A program made the position numbers and the translations under genes. A DNA stretch of 64,000 bases, taken from positions 34,344,755 through 34,408,754 of the forward strand of contig NC_053048.1 of assembly GCF_003473485.1 (NCBI RefSeq), read 5' to 3'. This document shows positions 58,901 to 64,000 of this stretch, in pieces. How positions within the stretch are numbered: position 1 is the first letter of the stretch; the number at the start of each line of letters is the position of its first letter. The notes below the pieces were generated by a model. It ran no database searches. It saw only the letters and a program-made list of their open reading frames with translations, and was not told the origin of the DNA. Origin of the DNA: Medicago truncatula (taxonomy: Eukaryota > Streptophyta > Magnoliopsida > Fabales > Fabaceae).

Positions 58901-60034
58901 GAGGCACATTCCCAATATTCCCTGTTAAACAAATTAACATGATATGGTTCAAGCCTAGGTAAAACATGATGAAACACATACAAAACTTCAAATTTTCTTC
59001 TATTTCAATCAAATTAAGCCAATCACATATCATGCTACATTTCAATAATTCCTTCTCTTCATATAAAGGTAACCAAGTCAAAGTATCAAATAAAAGAAAA
59101 TCAAGTTTGACTGCGTTACCGATTCCAATATGGATAATTGTGAACTTGAAGAAAGGGTACGGTGGACGAACAATTGACGCAACAATAAAACCAATGATTG
59201 ATCCTACTATTGAACTCAAAACAACATTCATGGGAATAAACCACCTGCAAAATAATGAAATATCAATCAATTGGTGTCTGCATATTATCAAAATAGGATT
59301 TTATAAATTGTTCAGCAAACTCAATTAGTTCTCAATTGTACTATGATGTCTATGCAACAGCATTGCGACCACAATTGTGTCGCATTAAGTCTGTTTGACT
59401 GCAATTCTCTGCGGTTATCCGAGATCACAGTATTCGACCTCAATATCACAGCTCACAAAGTAATTTAAAATTTTGTTGTATATATTATTATGAGTTTAAT
59501 TTCAAAATATTCAGTGTAAAAAGTGTTACACTATCAGCAGATCACAACCAATCAGACAAATGACTTCAAAAATATTTATCATTAAAGCCAACGTTTTTAA
59601 TGACCTAACAACAATCAGTGTAAAACATAATTACACTGACAGTGTACATGAATTAAAAATAAAAAGTCGGGGCGAGCTGACATACCAGTCAAGCATCTTT
59701 TGCAAAGTAACAGCTTGTCCCAGCTGAGAGAATATCAAACAAGGTAGCAAAAGTGAAAAAACCAGCTGCAAAAAACCAAAAACAGAATCAATAAGTGAAT
59801 GAGAAATCAAACATGATCCACATATAACATACACATACATACCCCATTCAAAAGCCTTCTACCAGAAGCAGGCAAGATATTAACATACTTAGAAGCCATA
59901 AGAAGACCTAAAGCACACATAGTAAAAACTTTAACTATTGGCAAAACTGCAATTTTGATTGAACCCAACAATGATTGTCCTCCTGGTCCTTCAGTTTCCA
60001 GAGCCATCAAGAATCTCCCCATCGTTGCCATCAT
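55991..60034 (-). CDS. PILS6: PIN-LIKES auxin transport facilitator (PILS6-type)
   Basis: Ten coding exons: 59843-60034, 59686-59765, 59120-59244, 58800-58921, 58052-58261, 57865-57939, 57610-57710, 56941-56993, 56640-56828 and 55991-56112. They give 422 aa from MMATMGRFLMALE; all junctions are GT-AG and in phase. It is a Mem_trans (PF03547) protein with five helices before and five after a hydrophilic loop (about 235-280, acidic). Conserved stretches include GLVFSLLLPCLIFSQLGQAV, GNIGNVPLVLIGALCRD, YISFGQWVGAIILYTYVFNM, DSCMILGEAMIPCILLALGG, and SVLSGAVANLRGCG then AAAVLFWVHIFA. These resemble Arabidopsis PILS6 (At5g01990) almost throughout. PILS proteins sit in the ER membrane and retain auxin there, lowering nuclear auxin signalling. 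A 5' UTR intron (about 60095-60230) precedes the start. Intron 4 carries a hAT MITE. Confidence 0.95.
58445..58742. mobile_element. hAT-type MITE with three internal tandem units
   Basis: The ends CAGTGTTGTCAATAGCGG and the reverse complement of CAGTGTTGTCAATTGCGG are flanked by the 8-bp duplication CATGATAT (58437-58444) and CATGATAC (58743-58750). The interior is three ~100-bp tandem units starting at 58448, 58548 and 58647, each opening with the terminal-like TGTTGTCAA or TGTCGTCAA. It lies in intron 4 of the PILS gene. Confidence 0.85.
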
Positions 60035-60239
60035 CACACGTTGTTCTTCCTCAATAACAAACAACCCCTGTGCAGTTCTTTTGAAACTGCACAGAATTTT
60101 ATACCTTCATATAAACAAAAAATGTTTGACAATTAGATATACACAAAAAATAAATAAATAAAAATAAAAGTAAATTTAAATCGATCAACAGTAAAAACAG
60201 TAATAAAATAAGTGCAGTTCATGTACTTACAAAAACGTA

Positions 60240-61175
60240 AGAAGATCCTGGTCACTGTTTTTTTGATTGAAGAGATTGTTTTTGTTTTTTGATTGGAGAG
60301 ACAGAGAGAGAGAGAGAAAGAAACGATCTTAATAAAAAAAAAACATAGTTTAAGGTTTTATATTATGTGGGTTTGAGATGTAACAAACAACTCAACTATA
60401 AATGGCACGTGACTTCCACGGCGATGACACGCGACTTATATTATGAAGAATACGATTCTTTTTCTCTACTACTTTGATTCAACGCAAATAAGAAGACAGA
60501 AACAATAATCGAATACTATGTATGTGTTTTATTTCTATAAATAAGAAAATCTGAATCTAATGATGGAAGGGAAGCTAATAAAAAAATCTAATAATATGTT
60601 TAACCACCAAAGCCTGTTTGTTGGTCACATGAAAGAGACTGGTAGTTACAAAACACGCCAAAGTAACAGCTTGTCCGACACATATGCGAGTGCTTTTTAC
60701 TCTTCTGTTTTTATTTTTTTACGTGCTCTTTCTCCTTTTTTCTCGTGGTTTCTAGTTATTAAAAATTAAAATCCTATTCATCTAAAACTCTACCACCTCT
60801 TTTTTTTTTTATCTTTATTTTAATCTTTGTTCTTCTGAATAATTCATTTTTTGATGAAAACTAATTACATGTCTTCTGCTCAATGGTTTGATTAATATTG
60901 ATGTTGCGTTAGTGAAAAGACCAACACATAACGTTTGAAAATTATGAGCTGTGTTTTTTATGAAATTTTGATTTTAACTAAAACTAAAAAAATATAAATG
61001 TTTGTTGCTTTCAAGTTATAAAAATTCAAACTAACCATGATTATCTATTTCAACGAGAAGTACAATAATACAATGTAAAAAATAAATTATAATCTGAATT
61101 CTTTTTTTTTTTTAACAATAATCTAAATTCTTTTTTAATAACATCAACAATAATTTTATTATATAAAAAGTTGTT
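60240..61175. other. PILS promoter region and spacer
   Basis: A (GA)n run at 60297-60322 lies in the presumed first exon of the PILS transcript. Beyond it is AT-rich DNA without recognisable features. The small plus-strand frame at 60560-60769 looks accidental. Confidence 0.35.
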
Positions 61176-61181
61176 TAAAAG

Positions 61182-61431
61182 TATAATTGGAATGATGAAA
61201 AAGTAAGCATAAATATACCCATCTAATTTGTTATACTTTTAAATGAAAAAGGAAAAAAAAACAAAAAAAGTATATATTCATATCATGTTTGTTACATTTA
61301 TTTTAATATTTAAATTTATTCTTATCTATTTGTTACATATGTTATTTGTATTGAAAATTAAGAGTATTTTTGGAAAGAAAAATTCAATCTAAAAGTGCTG
61401 AAAGTGAGTTTTCTTTATATATATTCCCTCC
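61182..61431. repeat. ~250-bp direct repeat, left copy
   Basis: Matches 63022-63310 over its full length (ATAATTGGAATGATGAAAAA start, CTTTATATATAT end). The pair brackets a Stowaway-like element and a LINE. Confidence 0.85.
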
Positions 61432-61432
61432 A

Positions 61433-62137
61433 TTCATTTTTAAGTGTCTTTTTAGGGCGAATTTTTTGTTCCTATTTAACTATCTTTTTGATATTTTAAG
61501 TGTACGATTTGTCACTTATACTCTTTGTTAATTACTTTTATCTTTTTCAGTAAAACTAATTAATGCTATCTGTTTGAAAAATTAAAGTTTGTTTTATTAA
61601 ACAAAGTTTGCTTTTTTTTTTTAAAAAACAAAATTTGTTCCTTGTTATTTCAAATTTAAACAAAATTTTGTTCCAAACAATGGTTTCAAGAAGAGCTAAA
61701 ATTCTATAAATAAGATGAGTAACAATTGTTAAAAATTTCAAGTGTGACTCTAACATTAGTTGAAGCCTTAACTTTGATTAAACGAGTTGGAAGAAAGTTA
61801 ATTTTTTCTTAACTTTTGATAAATGTGAAATTGAAATAATTTTTATATTGACTTACAATAATTAAAAAGATGTGCACAATATTTAGAAAATTGACAATTG
61901 TTTGTTATGAGAGAGAGTGCGTAAAAGCATAGGAATTTGTTGGAGAAAAAGACAATAATTGTTTGTTACAGGAGAAAAATAACATATTAAATTTATTGGA
62001 AAGATAAAGTGTGTGAAATAGAAATTTATTGGTGGATTAAAATGAGGGTATAATAGGAAGAAAATATTTAAAAATATACATCGCTATTTTGGTGTTAATT
62101 TTCTAAAACGACACTTCAAAAGGAACGGAGGGAGTAA
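61433..62137. mobile_element. Stowaway-like element, ~705 bp
   Basis: The left TTCCCTCCATTCATTTTT and the right reverse complement of ACTCCCTCCGTTCCTTTT are followed inward on both sides by AAGTGTC. Flanking TA fits Tc1/mariner-type targets. There is no coding capacity; it is longer than usual for a Stowaway MITE. Confidence 0.65.
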
Positions 62138-62152
62138 TATATAATAATAGTA

Positions 62153-63001
62153 GAAGAGGGAGAGTCGTGGGGTTGGATGAGAAGATTGTGGGCATGGGAG
62201 GAAGACTTGTTAGGGGAGTGTAGGGCTTTACTTGATAATGTTGTCGTGCAGTATAATGTTTATGACAGGTGGCAGTGGGATCCAGATCCCCACGAAGGTT
62301 ATACAGTGAGAGGTGCATATCAGGCACTGACATCTATGGAAGTACCCACTATTGAAGGAGGAGGAGAGCTCATTTGGCACAAACAAGTTCCGTTGAAGGT
62401 TTCCATTCTTGCCTGGCGTATGTTGAAGGACAAGTTACCAACCCGAAGCAATCTCCAAAGGCGTGGTATCCTTGCGGCTGCAAACACCACATGTTTATCA
62501 GGTTGTGGCTTGGAAGAAACCGCCTCCCATATTTTCCTCTATTGCGAAGTTTTTGGTTCTTTATGGCAGCACATCAGGTCTTGGATTGGCATGTCTGGAG
62601 CACATCCTCAAAATATTAGTGAACATTTCCTTCAATTTACTCACTCTACAGGACACTGAAGGCGCGTCGGTCATTTTTACAACTAATATGGCTACTTTGC
62701 GTTTGGTTGATTTGGAATGAACGTAATAACAGGTTGTTCAAGAACATAGAGACATTGATTATACAGATGTTAGAAAAAGCAAAATATCATTCGTTATGGT
62801 GGTTAAAAGCTAGTAACACCAATTTTATGTACGGTTCTCAAAGATGGTGGTCGGATCCTTTACTTTGTTTGGGTATCGACTGACTTTTTACTGTACTTAT
62901 GTTGTAAACATTTCTTTTTCGGGGTGAACTCTCTAGTACATCTTGTACGGAGATTTTTTCACCGCCGCTGTTAATATATTCCATTTTGATTTCTTCAGAA
63001 A
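62153..63001 (+). mobile_element. 5'-truncated L1-type LINE with 17-bp TSD
   Basis: A plus-strand frame 62177-62659 encodes the zinc-binding domain that follows plant LINE reverse transcriptases (zf-RVT): WQWDPDPHEGYTVRGAYQAL, VPLKVSILAWRMLKDKLPTR, then SGCGLEETASHIFLYCE with its Cys/His pattern. After a frameshift near 62650 the tail continues as LLCVWLIWNERNNRLFKN and ends at a stop near 62881, then a 3' UTR. The target duplication AATATATAATAATAGTA is exact at 62136-62152 and 63002-63018. Almost the whole ORF1 and RT are missing, so this copy was dead on arrival, but the perfect TSD shows it is fairly young. Confidence 0.92.
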
Positions 63002-63021
63002 AATATATAATAATAGTATAA

Positions 63022-63310
63022 ATAATTGGAATGATGAAAAAATAAATATAAATATACTCATATAGTTTGTTACACTTTTTAAATGATAAATGAAAAAAAA
63101 TGAAAAAATATATATATTCATATCATGTTTGTTACTTTTGTTTTAATATTTAAATTTATTCTTATATATTTGTTACATTTGTTTTAATATTTAAATTTAT
63201 TCTTATCTATTTGTTACATATGTTATTTGTATTAAAAATTGAGGGTATTTTTGGAAAGAAAAATCCAACCCAAAAGTGTTGAAAGAGATAATTTTCTTTA
63301 TATATATAGT
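63022..63310. repeat. ~250-bp direct repeat, right copy
   Basis: Partner of 61182-61431, with an extra internal duplication of about 40 bp (TTTTAATATTTAAATTTATT appears twice, near 63140 and 63182). Confidence 0.85.
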
Positions 63311-63319
63311 ATATTGATA

Positions 63320-64000
63320 TAGATATCATTGAGTTTAAAATTAAATAAATTTAAAAAAATTGGAAAAATAATTATGTTAAGAACAAACATATAAAAAAAT
63401 TCAAATTTGGTAGTTACTTTTAAAGTTACTTTTAATTATGATATTGATTTAAACAGTGTGGAAAAATTGTATTACTATGGGAAAGTTTCAAAAGGAAAAT
63501 GCCTAAAATTGAAATATATCAAACCAAGACGAGATCTACATCTGCACAAGAAGTGTAAGGTTATGAATCAAGACTAGTTATAAACTGGATTACAAAACCA
63601 TACACCAACATGAAAAACAACTAAAACACTATCTAGAAAAGAAAAAACAAAATACTAGCCAGATAACATGGTTCAAACACTCAAAGAGATTTATCCATCA
63701 GAGATGAAAATTAAAAGCTAAATTTTAATGTTTAGCTTTCAACAACTAGAAATATAGTAGTTTCACTTTATCAAATAGTTGATGTAAATATAACTCTTTT
63801 TGCTGTTAAATGTAACAATCGATTTCCTTTCACATAATCCAAACATAAACCTGACACATCAAATGAATTGAAAACTGTTTTTTTTTTTTTTTTTCTTTCT
63901 TTCTTTCTTTCTACAATCACCTTCTAAGCTCCCAAATTGGATGAGATAATTTACATTTTATCCATTGAGCGAATATCTAACCATTAGCGAATGAGTAGTC
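63320..64000. other. terminal spacer
   Basis: No gene recognised. A T run passing into (CTTT)n lies at 63880-63913. The sequence 63480-63760 is less AT-rich and could be the 3' UTR of a minus-strand gene beyond the window, but nothing proves it. Confidence 0.3.

Overview
The window is AT-rich plant nuclear DNA with multi-exon GT-AG genes separated by long transposon-filled spacers. Protein families (RETICULATA-related, PILS, DUF1191, SPIN1/quaking-like KH) and the style of the repeats (short SINEs, Mutator-, hAT- and Tourist-type MITEs, RPA-carrying Helitrons) point to a papilionoid legume, most likely Medicago or a close relative; this is an inference from pattern and was not searched.

Layout. 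1-4450: repeat land with a degraded PMD-like coding remnant, one end of a CACTA transposon, and a complete 1.76 kb Mutator-like element with a 10-bp target duplication. 4890-6400: decayed duplicate of the 3' half of a KH gene. 6973-7956 (-): RETICULATA-related chloroplast membrane protein. 9150-9580: Ty3 fossil. 10522-15818 (-): intact seven-exon KH/STAR RNA-binding gene (281 aa). 16-23.6 kb: gene-free, with SINE, LINE and MITE relics. 23666-24613 (-): DUF1191 single-pass membrane protein with a long uORF-bearing leader. 26.9-28 kb: MITE cluster. 28573-29325 (-): FCF2 pseudogene. 31934-36274 (+): eight-exon RNFT-like membrane RING E3 (426 aa). 37837-40607 (-): six-exon coiled-coil protein (405 aa). 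41-46.4 kb: SINEs, MITEs, a repeated block, an LTR fossil. 47631-49193 (+): RING-H2 E3 with a C-terminal membrane anchor (520 aa). 50183-54528: complete-ended Helitron. 55991-60034 (-): ten-exon PILS6-type auxin carrier (422 aa). 61-63.3 kb: layered direct repeat, Stowaway-like element and 5'-truncated LINE.

Most of the host genes fall into two blocks that I recall being neighbours in Arabidopsis too: DUF1191 - KH - RETICULATA-related (around At3g08600-At3g08640) and RNFT-like RING - coiled-coil - RING - PILS6 (around At5g01960-At5g01990). The gene order looks old; the spacers are young.

The most unusual object is the Helitron. Between textbook ends (5' TC, 3' hairpin plus CTAG, A/T target) it carries a seven-exon reading frame that stays open through every GT-AG junction and joins an RPA1-like OB-fold protein to the last exon of a Helitron Pif1-type helicase (motif VI onward). 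Just upstream lies an 820-bp minisatellite with a higher-order ABC-ABCC-ABC arrangement of 85-, 79- and 82-bp monomers.
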